NCBI GenBank assembly: GCA_900618425.1
Contig: UZAN01039632.1
Span: 69,464-131,468 of the forward strand
Direction: 5' to 3'
Length of the DNA: 62,005 nucleotides
Source of the DNA: Echinostoma caproni
Taxonomy: Eukaryota; Platyhelminthes; Trematoda; Plagiorchiida; Echinostomatidae
The translations under genes and the position numbers were made by a program. How positions within the stretch are numbered: the stretch's first letter is position 1; each line of letters opens with the position of its first letter. This document shows positions 34,531 to 47,040 of the stretch, piece after piece. Under the pieces are notes generated by a model. It was not told the origin of the DNA, did not search any database, and saw only the letters and a program-made list of their open reading frames with translations.

Positions 34531-35668
34531 CTGTACAGGACAAAGTGCAGAAAGTTACTATTTTGTCGGCTTTGTTGCAAGTATTGAAATTTAGCAAGTG
34601 GCGCTCAGAGTTGAATGATTTCAGCGTCTCTTAGACGCCATGTTTTGAAACTGTCATGGAGAAAATGCAATGACTAGATCTACTGCAGTGAACTCATCCG
34701 TTTATTGTAAAACTCAGCGTGATCTTTTCTAATTTACCTTAAATGTAAATGTCAATGTGATTACACCTCATAACTGAGCACTTTCATGGCCATCCAAATA
34801 TTGGATGAGCTTTATCGCACAAGGTACTTTAACCACGGTCTGAGGGGACAAATCAATTCACAATTCAATACAGACGAATCTTTGCTAAAGCTTCCTCTCT
34901 AAACAGCCAAAAGGAAATGATTCAAAATGGAGTAACTTTCTCTTAGGATGCGAAGGTCTGTCATAGTGGAATTTGATATCTCACTACCGAGGATCCCCAT
35001 TTGATTGAACTTCCAATTACCACTAGATCGATTAAATGCCAGCAGGCGCACACTCGTGTCCGTCCACCGGTCAGGTAACTCTGTTTCAAGCCGACCCAAG
35101 TTAGACCGTCTATAATAAAATACACGTGTTTCCCTACTCGGTTTTCTACATACAGTCACACTAGTAGAATAAATACCGTTCGCAACAAGGCTTGAATTTG
35201 TCTTACCTGAGACCATACTGTGTATTTTCTACATTGTGTGTACCCTGTTCATGAATAGCAAATACGAATGCGTTATACGCTTTCAAAAATAATAAATTGT
35301 AGAATCTCTGATTATTGTATCGATCAAATAATAAATCATTCTTACCCAAGGAATCAATCACCGATATAACTCTTCGTTTAGGTCTTTACCTTATAATACA
35401 TTACCGATAAGAGTTTATTGAAACGAGTGTAATCCACTGGTACCCTTTTAAGTAGAGCCCAATTGGACTAGAAATGGAAAATAACATTACCTTTTCAACC
35501 ATTCCCTAAATGAGGTGGAATACGGGTGTGATAAATCCACGAAATCTGTGCGGGACTGTACACAACAATCCTGTCGAGTTCCCGGGATGCCCACTCCCAA
35601 GAGATCACTGTCTGGTGCTACCGCGTAGCGGCATGAATAAAAAGCAAACAAATCCCCCGTGAACGTAC

Positions 35669-35846
35669 CTCTTGATGAACTGTGTGAAGCCAATATACGA
35701 GGGAACCGCCAAATATTACCGGTACCCACAGCACTACCCAGGCAAGAAATAATCAACCCCAGGTTACTTTTGAACGTGGAACGGGCTCCGGCGTTGATAC
35801 GCACCTCGACAGATTCGGAAGAGCCAGTTTCAACTGAGGCCGGATT
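35669..35846 (-). CDS. SLC6/NSS transporter, exon with TM1
   Basis: Minus-strand exon from acceptor cccatttgtgcatcag to donor AGAG|GTACGT; 178 bases, phase 0 in, 1 out. After a hydrophilic lead (NPASVETGSSESVEVRINA) comes LGLIISCLGSAVGTGNIWRF and PRILASHSSS. GNIWRFPR is the NSS TM1 signature, and A-V-G-x-G-N keeps the residues that in LeuT bind the two sodium ions and substrate (Ala22, Val23, Asn27), with the gate Arg30 retained. If the frame is continued past the donor the sequence stops making sense as a transporter, which confirms the splice site. Confidence 0.92.
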
Positions 35847-36139
35847 CTGATGCACAAATGGGAGGCAGTTGAAAGGCAGTTGAAATGGATATCTTTGGCA
35901 TTAGGCCCACTCAAAACAACACATTGAATCTCCTATTGGAATTATTTTCGATACCAAACGGGGCTCGTTTAAAAAAGGTTATCGAATGCAAAGAGAGTAA
36001 CATTTTCCAAGTTCAAGTTTTTTCTAGATTACTCTTCCATTTCCAAATGACCATCATTGATGAGGATGTTACGGCAAACATTTTTATCTTCTATCACGTA
36101 CCAAAATTGAAGGGTGGAAACGATAAAAATGTGTAATAC

Positions 36140-37220
36140 AATCCGATATTTTGCAAGCGTATAGAGATATATATTCCTGTACATTACCCGCTTGCACTTT
36201 TCAAAGCTCAAATACGTTTGACCGCTTTTAATGGCTAACCATTTGTCTTGCTGACGATTGATCCCAAACACGTACATTCAAGATAAGTGGTCATCGTTAT
36301 GCAATTTGTTCTCTGTCTCTTTTCTGCCGTCATTAAGCCTGTTCCTCATTTGGAACTCGTCTATCTGATCCTTTACTTTCATTTGCCAATGCGTCTCAAT
36401 CGGAAACTCTAGGGGTCATTTTGGCCAAATCGTTGTAAAACAAAGCCTGTCAAACAGTAGTGTTCGAATCTGTTTCTAACAACCGCAGAGTTTGATCGTC
36501 TAATTGTCAAGGGCAGGTGCAAAATCAAAAACTAATCGATTTCAACAGTAAACGCCACGGTTAGGGAAGGATCGATCTCTTTATTATGCATGATGTTTGC
36601 TCTGCCATATTAACATAAGTCTTTTTCAGGCTACATCCTAAACTACTTCACAAGATTATAAAGTCTCCCGGGCTTCGTTTTATCAAAATACTGAGTGTGC
36701 CAGTTTGGGTGTGAATATTTTATATTGCTTTTGATCGACTTCAATTATTCATGTGGCTTTTTGGGGTATCGTGATCACCTGCTACACTGTTGAGTGATTT
36801 GTGTGTCCGTTTTTGTGACGATGCTTGACGCGATCAGTGCCAGGGGTAACTGTTTTATAATCATTGTAAAAATATGTGTAAATATATGTGAATACCTTGC
36901 ATCGTTTAAGTTACTTTACGGGGCTCTAGTCGTTGCAATGTAGCTGTTTCGAAATAAAACCACTCATGTCAAATGGTTTTCGAGTCATTCTTTATGGCTT
37001 CTTTTGACCACTATTGCAATCATCTGTTCCCCTGAATAGGAAATACGGTGGCTACTTACAAATTTATTCTGATCTAATCGAGATAATATTTTCATATAAC
37101 TTCATTCTCACTTCATCTTGAGTATACTTCTACTCGTATTTTAATTTCCGTACAAATCAAAAAATCTGTCCATCGTTTGCGTAGACTGATACGTATAATT
37201 GTCCTTTCTCTCCCGATCAA
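36140..37220. other. No gene recognised
   Basis: AT-rich intron-like sequence without repeats I recognise. Confidence 0.4.
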
Positions 37221-37227
37221 ATCCAAG

Positions 37228-37458
37228 AAATAACATCAAACTTGCCGTTAGATTTGAACTTGGAATGTGCCCGTTTGCATTCTCCGGACCCAGGCAAACG
37301 ACAGTTAATTTTTCCTCCGGCGAAAATTCAATAATCAGGTTGCTCGGCATACCTGGCTACGAGAAGTCAACTTTGAACAGTGCATACATTCCGGTCTTTC
37401 CTATCATCTATAACTGGCCACTATCTGTCACATTGAAGCTATGTGTCATAGCTGACTG
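37228..37458 (+). CDS. Candidate exon of plus-strand gene (beta-rich)
   Basis: A pyrimidine-rich acceptor (cctttctctcccgatcaaatccaag) opens a long frame: NNIKLAVRFELGMCPFAFSG, RQTTVNFSSGENSIIRLLGI, YNWPLSVTLKLCVIADW. The chosen donor is TG|GTTGGT (phase 2 in and out), but others lie close by and the frame runs on to 37483. The Y-x-W-x-L-x-V-T-L-x-L pattern and N-glycosylation sites suit an extracellular beta-sandwich module. On the minus strand a frame ending in TAA at 37141 is also open (EEKLTVVCLGPENANGHIP), so the strand is not certain. Confidence 0.28.
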
Positions 37459-37489
37459 GTTGGTGAACAATGTGACTGTATGATTGACC

Positions 37490-38440
37490 CAGTTGTGGTT
37501 GCTAGTTTTTTTCAATGGAGCCAATCACATCGTTTTACCAGTTTGAAGTCTATAGCTAAATTCAGTCTATTTCCGCGGAGAATTGATAGATTGGTAGACA
37601 GAGTGTATGGTATGTAATGGAAACTAATGGTTCCACCTTTATATTCAGGTGTAGCAAAATTGGTAGGTGCTTATTCACTGACTGAGGTGATTTGTTGTTA
37701 GATTTGAACACCTAGAACGAATGGGTCGGTTCCATGAGTGATGCTGCCGAATTACTAAGCCCGGCGAGTGACTGGATGCCCAAATGCACTGTTGAAACCA
37801 AAAACAAGAAACAACTGCTATTATTTACATGTTTTTCTCGAGTATCTATTTTTGAACAGTTACACAAATTCTTTACTTACAGGAGGGCATTCTTTTGAAA
37901 AATTGTATATTATATATTGTGTATAGCCTATCTCTTTTTGAACCTTCTCCTCTTACTAGTCTAAGAAATTAGCTGCGATTTTTCGGCTTATCCTCTTCTA
38001 CAGCGTCCGAGAAACGATTTTTCCCAACAACATATTTGTGGATACAGTTAGGAAAAGGACTGTTGACGGCTTCACCAGATCCGTCGGCTGTTTAAGGGTG
38101 TTGATGTTACAATAATTCCTATTCTTATTCCTCATCAGTCCGGTTTGCATCGTAAAACATGTTACTCACTCTGATACATCAGTGCGGATGGGTTGTTAGC
38201 CTGAAGAGTTCCTCTTTCTGATCTGAAAATATATAGAATAAATAAAAGCCAGTGGGCGGATTTAGTCAAATGGGGTACTTGATAATCACCTATGAAAGTC
38301 TTCGACAATGGTCATTGAATATATACATTATTGCTCCAAGATGAAGCGGTCTATGTATTAAGAATAGTGCTTCTATTTCCCTGTTATCGGACAGTGGTAA
38401 TAATTTTGCGCCAGAGTATGGGAGAATTCGACTCAATTCC
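37490..38440. other. No gene recognised
   Basis: AT-rich non-coding sequence; no repeats with visible copies. Confidence 0.4.
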
Positions 38441-38449
38441 ATAGAGGGA

Positions 38450-38640
38450 ACTCGTCATGTATAGAGCAAATGAAGCGTGAACTGAAAAGCTAGGAAGCTC
38501 TGGACAGCTGTTTCAACCTGGCTGGTTCCCATTAGTGCAGTGCGAATTCATCAACCCAAATGGGGATCGGACCAGGGACCTCACAGGCAGAATGCGAGTT
38601 TTCAGTTGACCTTCATGTGCTCTATACACGACGAGCTCCC
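38450..38640 (-). repeat. Foldback/SINE-A arm
   Basis: Terminal sequence tagagcaaatgaagcgtgaa, then ctggacagctgtttcaacct, then caaatggggatcggaccagg and cctcacaggcagaatgcg, the minus-orientation arm found at 53860. The beginning of the opposite terminus (gtgctctatacacgacgag) follows directly near 38615, so the spacer and second arm are deleted. Confidence 0.65.
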
Positions 38641-39006
38641 CCTATGAGATAATAACTTTTGTTCGGCAGTATCCCCCCCCTTCAAGTCACAATACATTTT
38701 TTCTGACCTTTTGTGATGTTCTTCGGTCAGCAGGTCATGACCTCATATGGACCAACACTGTGTCCGAAATTCCCTTGTCGGTCCTGACCTGCTGAAGCTT
38801 GTTTCACGTTTCCAGTTTGTCAGATATCAGCATCGACTTATTAGCATGTAAATCCTGTTTCGTCGAAGTTTTCTAGCCACTGGATTATTCCGTATTGCAA
38901 ATCTGTGCTAAAAAATTGCGGGACATCTTATCTTGTTTGTGGTTTCATAAACAACATTAAACGTCGTTGAATTATTAATATATTGATTCCGCAGGGTAGT
39001 AGTAGT

Positions 39007-39231
39007 TTATTTATAGATCATCATGGATAAATAAGATTGTATAGAACCAAACAGTAATCTACAACAGTTGATCATCAGTTCCATTAAAGGCTCTTTATTC
39101 GTGGTCATGCAGCTCAACAATCTTTTTATTGGAAGCAAGGATTTCCCGTCACAAATTTGAATAGAGAAGTCAGAAACATGTGTTTGCACAATGTATCCAT
39201 GGTCATTTCGCTGCATTTGTACACGTGCATA
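39007..39231 (-). CDS. Candidate alternative 3' terminal exon, minus strand
   Basis: The acceptor gactttgactgcag (39234-39232) opens a 75-codon frame ending in TAA at 39007-39009. It reads YARVQMQRNDHGYIVQTHVS early and KSLLPIKRLLSCMTTNKEPL later, with no known domain. An AATAAA overlaps the stop (TATAAATAAAC). It enters in phase 0, the same phase in which the 41369-41406 transporter micro-exon leaves. A transcript ending here would encode only the hydrophilic N-terminal region without membrane segments. The poly(A) signal lies too close to the stop for a conventional 3' UTR, so this may also be chance. Confidence 0.22.
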   Translation of the reverse strand, partial: YARVQMQRNDHGYIVQTHVSDFSIQICDGKSLLPIKRLLSCMTTNKEPLMELMINCCRLLFGSIQSYLSMMIYK

Positions 39232-39756
39232 CTGCAGTCAAAGTCATTTTATATAGTCAGTGAGATAACTACCGTGAAATGAAGACATGATTGCCAATCA
39301 CAACGCACAACGCACGACACAGTAACACAAAGAACGAGAGAGGGTGGGGGTAATCACCAAGGCAAAGCTAAAGTGACTAACCATTCACGTTGTTTGCATA
39401 GATCGGGTTTGAGGATACGAATGGCTAGAGCCTCGGCAAATTTCAGTAACTTTGTGTTTGTTGTGTTGTAGATGACCTGGCTTCTCTATTCAAATCTTTT
39501 TATTCTTGGGTTCAGGAATAATCCACTCCCACCTACCGGGAAAATCCACCGATCACATATTTTTACGCGCGCACCCGCGCAAAAGACACTAATCTCAAAT
39601 GTAAGTACCACCTCACGATACCGGTAGATAAGACTTTCTTGTATACATGGACTCTTACTGCGTTTTTGACCGCGATTAAAACGATTTTGCCTGTTATGTC
39701 TCGATGGCTATGTATGCCGATATCAAAATAAACTAATAAAAAGCTCTCTTGTCTTG

Positions 39757-39773
39757 GCTCTCTCTCTCTCTCT
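39757..39773. repeat. CT dinucleotide microsatellite
   Basis: Perfect (CT)n run. Confidence 0.9.
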
Positions 39774-40864
39774 AGGAACGGTAAAAACATCTTGGAATTC
39801 AACTCCTGGTAGTGTTAATCGAATTTCGACCTGCGAACAGAGGTTAAACATTGGGTGCCCAGTTAGTCACATGTGAAACACACACACACGGGGAAAGAGG
39901 GGGAGAGAAAACAGTGTGACTTAAACGGTTTAAAACCGAATGGGTTGTGGATGATATAACTAAATTAAAAACAACGTGAATTCAATCAGGCATCTTAACA
40001 TTGACATCCGGATGATGTGTAACACCAAGCACGGCACTGGTGGATTTTCAGAAAAACCTATCGTAGCGGTCAGTTTATACGCTGCTATATGGTGGAGTCC
40101 ACGTATCCCTGTGAGTTTGGGTGAACAATCCAAACTAGGAAAGATCGGCACTAGAGGTATGAAGTCGTAGCTCAGCTTGCAGAGCTTGTGCCTTATAAAA
40201 TTCGTTTTGCTCTTGTTTGTGTTGCACCCAAGTGGCTAGACATGGGACCAATTTTCATCTCCCTTCTGTTGATCTCGGGCTTTAAAATAAATTTGGTCAT
40301 TACCCGATGCATAAACAACGCTGATTTTTAATATAGTTCGCATTGAGTAACTTGGGTATCAGTTCTGCATCCGGCATCGGTCAGTCAGTTGGTAATCGAC
40401 CCAGTGTCACCGGTTGTCCGATGGCGAATTGATTCGATTACCGCTGGTCGTTGCTTTACACAGGAGCTTGAATCTGCTTGATTTCGATCTGTCGTTTGAC
40501 AGAGTTTTTTATGAATACTATGCTTCAGTAGTTTCTCGTGGTTGTTGCTTGCACTTCCGATCGATAGTTTCAAGGATCTGAAAGTTTAGTTTGTCGCTCA
40601 TAAATCGAAGAATGGGCAATTTGTGTCTCTTGGTTGCCAGCTGATACTTGCGCATTTCAATGGCTAGTTTCACTCCCTTCTGATCCCTATGTTGCTTGTC
40701 AAAATCTGTGCCAAATCAAAGCACACCCATTGGCTGTCGCACATTTAGTGAATTCCAGGGTGTTTAGTATTGGACTGAGAAGTACTCCGTTCCTGTGATG
40801 AATCACGATGAATGGCCTAGGCTTGCATGAGTTCGTGTGCATCAGACTTCTTTGTTTCAAACAG

Positions 40865-40964
40865 CGGACCCATTTTTCAAAGTGATCAATTTAATTCCAC
40901 CATTGTCCTCTTTCCCATCCTCTTTAATTTTCGGACACCATTAATTACATTGCCCATTTTGGAG
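40865..40964 (+). CDS. Candidate exon of plus-strand gene
   Basis: A strong acceptor (cagacttctttgtttcaaacag) precedes a 100-base frame, GPIFQSDQFNSTIVLFPILF and then FRTPLITLPILE, ending at GAG|GTACAC (phase 2 in, 0 out). The entry phase matches the chosen end of the 37228 exon; the exit does not match 44870. It contains an N-x-S/T site and hydrophobic strands. Confidence 0.25.
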
Positions 40965-41368
40965 GTACACTATGAACCGTTCAAAATGTTGATTTGGTCA
41001 GTTTTATCAGACGTGATTACTGTTCAGCTCAATCAGGCATTCTCGACCACTTTTCTTTTGTCAGTGATCTACTCCTCAGAAGTTCACAGCATTCACCCAC
41101 CCGAGTGAATTCGATGTCTGGCATACCTTCCTCGTTCTATAGAGCCGTTTGAGTCTCCTGGGACTTCAGTTTAGTTACCCAACTTCACCTTTCACGCATT
41201 TCCAGACACACGTCGTTGTTATTTACGTAAACAGACCGGATCGAATAATATCCTAGAATTTATCGGGAAACTAGCTTCACCCTGAAGCTCGTGATTGCAT
41301 TGTTAGATCGTTGAAAAGAAGGGAAAGAACTCCATTCAAAATGTAAAAAATTAGTTCACTTCACTTAC

Positions 41369-41406
41369 CTTCCCTAATCCTCCAATCGCCATGATCTGTT
41401 CCTGGT
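41369..41406 (-). CDS. SLC6/NSS transporter, micro-exon
   Basis: A 38-base minus-strand exon between acceptor ttggtctcacag and a strong donor, AAG|GTAAGT. With one base carried from the upstream exon (phase 1 in) it reads D-QEQIMAIGGLGK and leaves in phase 0, exactly as needed by the TM1 exon at 35846. The upstream alternative AG (actatcag) would produce a stop. Micro-exons are common in flatworm genes. The evidence is phase fit plus a consensus donor; there is no homology at this length. Confidence 0.6.
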
Positions 41407-42411
41407 CTGTGAGACCAATTCTGATAGTCAAAGATGTGTTCAAATGGAAACGACCTACACAAACTACTCGAAAGTTTATGTACAACTACACACACCTCCG
41501 TGCCGCTGAAGGATTTCGAGTATTGCCTAAATGAGAGAGAAATAAAAGGTCCATTGGTTTCATAATTGCCATTCGTATCATTAAGTAATCAGGTCAAACG
41601 GAACGTAAACATTTTCAGTCTATTTGATTCAATATAAGTGGTAACCGTGGAAGAGGTAAGGCGTTATGATTGAAATTTCATTGACTATCCTGTTGAGTGA
41701 CCGTCCAGTGTCGACCAGTTTTATTTCGTTTGGTCAAACCCTATCTGTCCATTCTATCACGACTGGGATTTTTGACCGATCGAGGCTAATTCCCATCGGC
41801 TTGGTGCATTCTCTGTATTCTCTCCCTTGATTAGCGCACAACTCTTTTTTCAGAGTGAAAGAGAAGATCATTTTAGACTTATTCTGCCACGGTCTTCGCT
41901 TTCACCCAGTAACTCATTTACTGAGTACTTTTGTTATCTTAACCTATTTGATTGAAATCGACTCGCATTGAGCTGGTGACTTTCTTGTGCGGCATAGTTA
42001 AATAATAAATCACACTGTAGGGTTTCCAGTCAAAGGCAAACAGTGGATTCACTCGGAGTTTAAACTGTATGATTTTGAAAATGGAAAGAGATCTGGGTTT
42101 GGAGTGAAAACAATTGCAAATATATTCACCAGATCCGGTAGATCATTTGTGCAAGTGGCTTGACATCCATATACTTTTAATGAGTTTTTGTGAGAATGGC
42201 TCAGCTTTGTTGAACATTGCTATAATCAAATTCTGTAATTGTAAGAAAATACAGAGTATCANNNACAAGCTCGATTGCGGTGAATCTTCTACAGGCTACT
42301 GTATCACAATTTGTATCAAACTGTATAGCAGGGGAGAGAAATCATGACAAGTTGGAAAAGGAATAATCGACATTCCAACTCCACCACTGGATGTTGCTCA
42401 CACTTCGGTTA

Positions 42412-42945
42412 NNNNNNNNNNNNNNNNNNNNNNNNNNNNNNNNNNNNNNNNNNNNNNNNNNNNNNNNNNNNNNNNNNNNNNNNNNNNNNNNNNNNNNNNN
42501 NNNNNNNNNNNNNNNNNNNNNNNNNNNNNNNNNNNNNNNNNNNNNNNNNNNNNNNNNNNNNNNNNNNNNNNNNNNNNNNNNNNNNNNNNNNNNNNNNNNN
42601 NNNNNNNNNNNNNNNNNNNNNNNNNNNNNNNNNNNNNNNNNNNNNNNNNNNNNNNNNNNNNNNNNNNNNNNNNNNNNNNNNNNNNNNNNNNNNNNNNNNN
42701 NNNNNNNNNNNNNNNNNNNNNNNNNNNNNNNNNNNNNNNNNNNNNNNNNNNNNNNNNNNNNNNNNNNNNNNNNNNNNNNNNNNNNNNNNNNNNNNNNNNN
42801 NNNNNNNNNNNNNNNNNNNNNNNNNNNNNNNNNNNNNNNNNNNNNNNNNNNNNNNNNNNNNNNNNNNNNNNNNNNNNNNNNNNNNNNNNNNNNNNNNNNN
42901 NNNNNNNNNNNNNNNNNNNNNNNNNNNNNNNNNNNNNNNNNNNNN
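42412..42945. other. Assembly gap
   Basis: 534 N. The right edge lies inside repeat G, so the gap probably hides a repeat copy. Confidence 0.95.
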
Positions 42946-43225
42946 TGACCATTGCAGACCGAGTGTTCGTGAGAATTGTTTTCGGGGAGCATGGGGGAGT
43001 ATATAGGCGGATTCCGATCGTTTCCGCTGTGGTCAGGATGTGATTCTTAATCCTCTTAGATTGACGGCTGCGAACTAGGTAGGTCACATTAACTTGGTGG
43101 TTAGATTTCACTAGTTGTGAGACGATCAAACTCTTGATAGTTTTAATGACTTTACTACTTAACCAGACCAGGTGGTAATTACGGACTCATTCAGATAAGC
43201 GTCTACTCATGCGGCCAATATATCT
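42946..43225 (+). repeat. Dispersed repeat G, copy 2 (cut by gap)
   Basis: Partner of 28570-28925, starting at the gap edge (tgaccattgcagaccgagtg corresponds to tgatggccatggaagaccga). Confidence 0.7.
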
Positions 43226-43229
43226 TACC

Positions 43230-44865
43230 CCACAGGAACAGATAAATAGGCACACATAAACAGCAAAAGACCACAGAAACAGGTAGTTTATCTATAAGTT
43301 GAAAGCATAGAATGGCCTGGAGATGAACACACTACGCACTTTTTCTGCGAGAAATGCTCTTTCTACAACCGTACTTAGTTTATGTATCACCATCTCGACA
43401 GTTGTGTCACCCTGAAAGGTAGGGGTTTCTTCTCAGCAGTTGTGATCTTACTCGACAACCGGTAAAACCCCAAAATGTTGCCCACAAATCTGGGTCTGGG
43501 TATCTGTCTTGAAGGAAAACGTTCCAAATACACTTCAGTTCTGTCTGAATGGTATTATCTGTACATACCCTCCGTGACCTCGCCTTTCAATTCACAGGTG
43601 CTGATCTAATTAGATCCAAATATCATCTTAATCACAGTGAAAAAGGTCGCAATTGGTCTTCATACCCCTGACAAGTATTTCAAGAAACGTTTGAGCTGTT
43701 TATCATCCTCCCCCAATAATCAGTTTTATTGCGCAAGGGTGTTAGTAACAGTTAAGTTATGAGCTTCGATATGATCAAACAAAAATGAGATTCTGGAATT
43801 TAAAAATGAGATTTGCTTTCATTTTCAATAAATTCCTAGCAAGTTACCAAGTTATCACGAGACATTGCATGGCTTAAAACCAGTTTCATGTAAATGTTTC
43901 GATATATAGATCGATTTTGAGTTTCTGAGGCGGTTGCCAATTCAGTACACCTGTTCTATCTTCATGAGTGTTATAGAACAACCGCTGCTGGACATCGTGC
44001 AATGGTCATTACTGGAGAGTGTCTAGGCCGATCTACCTCATTTGTAGCTATCTCTATGTCTAAAACAACTGTGTTTGATTTATTTTTCGTAAAGGGTTAT
44101 CATATATTCAATTGACATTGTGTGCATGAATTTCAGTTTCACTTGACTGAAAAGCTCCCCCAGGATTGATGATATGCCAATTTGATCGCAGGCTTAACCA
44201 CATCAACAAAAAGTGATGGTTTCTCTCACAATTATTCTTTTACAAGAATTTGTGAAACTCTGAAGGTTGTTTCAGTTATGAAATTCAAATCAAACAATTG
44301 CTTTCCTTGCTTGGTGGTTTAATCACAAAGGAAATCCAAATATGGGGGGGGGGACTTTTGCTTAGGTCATCCACGAGGGCAATGTTTTCAGTAAAGAGAC
44401 CGTCACATTGTTTTTCATTCAAATACTCTTTCTATTTGCCGTGTATGTATTTGTTTTTACCAGTCTTGAACCCATTTCAAGGTCCACAATTTGTCTTTGG
44501 CCACCTGTGCTTCTTTCATTCGCATACAGCTGAATGAAAATGATTATGCATTTCTACTACCGACATTCAACGACTCACGAATAATTTGAGAAGCTATACC
44601 AATCTACCTCAAATGACTTGGAGCTCCGAGGGAAACGAATGTGCTACACCCTCAAGCAAAACACTTGGCTCACAGTTTGAAGCGAATTTCCTCAACCGAT
44701 TTTCGGAGAGTGGCACTGAGTGCGATCAGTGATGCAGTTTGATGTTCTCACAGTGGTATGTATTCGCTCCCAGTTTGAGGTAATCAACGCGGTAAATTAG
44801 GTGCATTTTTTTATTATACTAATCTCCAATTGAGACTTAATCATATGGAAATAAAATTTCTGTTT
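43230..44865. other. No gene recognised
   Basis: AT-rich; a G9 run at 44345-44353. A plus-strand open frame at 44298-44537 lacks splice context. Confidence 0.35.
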
Positions 44866-44869
44866 CCAG

Positions 44870-44988
44870 CCTACACAGATGCGTGGGCTACCTTTGAACG
44901 TCTGCGCTACTGCACAACACGATGCAATACACAAATTCTCCAGATCTCAATCGTCAGTTCTGGCACAGTCAACTCAAATTACAAGCAG
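44870..44988 (+). CDS. Candidate exon of plus-strand gene
   Basis: A textbook acceptor (aaaatttctgtttccag) and a good donor (AAGCAG|GTGATA) bound 119 bases open in one frame (phase 1 in, 0 out): YTDAWATFERLRYCTTRC, then TQILQISIVSSGTVNSNYKQ. Both sites and the phase with the 47041 exon support it. Function unknown; the QILQISIVSSG strand and Cys pair suit an extracellular module. Confidence 0.38.
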
Positions 44989-45619
44989 GTGATAACCTTT
45001 TCATTTGCGAAAGTATATCCGGTTTTCAGGTGTTTTTGTACGGATCCCAGTCATTGACAATGAAATTTACACTGCAGTTCTAACAATCGTGTTTCTTACA
45101 TTAAGCACTTCCACTGTACAGCGCAGTTATTAATTCTGTGACCTAGGTTTAGCTATCCCAAGAGGACTTCCGTGCACTATCATATCGTATTGAGTGTATA
45201 GATGAATAGGGTCAGGCACATAAATGGGAGGAAAACTATTTGTATGTAATTTGGCAGCTGTACTGGGTACAAACTACCCGGCACGATTCGAGCCATGTCT
45301 TTTCAAATAAGACCATTTCTGCGTGCTAGATGTACTAGTTGCAACCGGAATGCGATGGTGGTCTGAGGAAAACGATATCACATAAACTTTGATACTTAAC
45401 AAGCTCTCTCACGAACGGCACATTGAAATACAAAATTCACTGACACCATACACCAGCAATTACTGCACCTCGACCACGCAACTCAAGCATATGAGTTGTG
45501 GTTCCTATCTTGAAGTTCTGCCGTTTGAATTTAACCAGGGAAACGGAAAGGGTTAGTGAAAAGAAACAGCTTTCGAGTGTCTTTAGTTGACTATCAAACA
45601 GTTTTATCGACAATAAACG

Positions 45620-46570
45620 GGCGTTCCGGGGTCACAAACGTTCATGTTTGTAGACGATGCAAAAATCTGGAAATCGGTGGCAAAACCTGAGAACTCACTG
45701 GGGCTTCTGATAACACTTTATGTTGCTCGTCATTAGTCGATCGAAAATAACAGAATTAAATGCATCGAAAAGTGCAGTCGAATCCCTCTCCACAAAACTC
45801 CAATTCCGTACTTCCTGGGATGTCAATAACTTCCGTATGCCTCCAATGAGAAGGATCTTAGAGTTATTGTTCAATACGATCTAACGTGTTCCTTAAGCTG
45901 CTCTAGGGCATCGTCCACCGCTGCCAGATATGTTGGTTTGCTAAAGCGAGCAAATTCGAACCTTTTCTGTTCCCACTTTTGTTGCAAGGCTATATTCTGC
46001 CTCACATAGAGTACACCATCCAAGGGTGGAATTCATGACTGCAATGCTATCTTAAGCTTTTGGAACGTCCATAAAGAATTTCCACTGGACTGCATTTCAA
46101 GACTTATATGGAAACAGTGGAATCACTCAGGCTGTACCACACAGTATCGCCGAATTCGAGGTGACTAGATTTCAAATAATGCAGGGCCCTGATCGCTCAT
46201 GTCTTTCACTGTTTACCTTGTCGCTTAACACTCACCACATGGGGCACTCATTCAAATGGCTACACTAAAACCATCGACTAGAATGCCGACATCACTCATT
46301 TGCTCTCAGAGTGCCCCGTATTTGGAATTCTCTACCACCTCACGTTGTTTCTGTGCTCACAAATGTTTCTTTTAACAACAAAATTGTGTGAAATATTGCC
46401 ATCTTTTGAATTTCGACATCCATAGCAGGGTGTACACAAAACAATGAAAGTGTATGAAATTCCTTATCTCTCTTTGATCCGTAAATGGATTTAGTTGTGC
46501 ATAGAACCCTATGGGGCAAAAGAGCAACCACTTGTAAGTAGTTTTGACACTAAAACTTTGACTGCGACTT
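45620..46570 (+). mobile_element. CR1 non-LTR retrotransposon, 3' half, copy 2
   Basis: Starts within RT motif C (FVDDAKIWKSVAKPENSLG near 45645, FADD changed to FVDD). It continues through the post-RT region in several frames (EKDLRVIVQYDLTCS near 45850, SSTAARYVGLLKRA near 45910-45950) and ends at gacactaaaactttgactgc. Co-linear with 32800-33720, including the conserved accctatggg block before the 3' end. Inactive: several stops and frameshifts. Same orientation as copy 1, antisense to the transporter gene. Confidence 0.88.
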
Positions 46571-47040
46571 TTAAACTCACCTCTAGAGATGAGTTATTTT
46601 TGCAATATGCGGAAAGCATAAGAGGTGTAGTCTATTTGTCATTTGTAATCAGAAGGTGCTGGCTGTAAATACTATCCCAAATCCGAGTTGATTTGTGAAG
46701 CCAAGTAATGCGTGCCAGTCATATTTATATGAGAGTTTCCGTTCCACTGAACTTAATGGGTTCGTGGCCCTTTCGCTTCATCCCAATACGCCTGTAATGA
46801 TTTCCCGCGCAATCCGGATGCTCGTCATCAGCTCAGTTTCCTGTCCTCTGAACTAGTCGAACCGGGGCACATTCTGTCGTTCGTATGCAGTATGACCCCG
46901 GGATACGGTCACATTATTAGATCCAACGAATTGAATCAATAGAATATTTAAACTTTCGGTGAATAAGGTTGAGTTTCAATCTCAATCTTTTTGATACCTT
47001 TGTTGCTTTTAGTGAAAACATATGTGCAATCCGCACTCAG

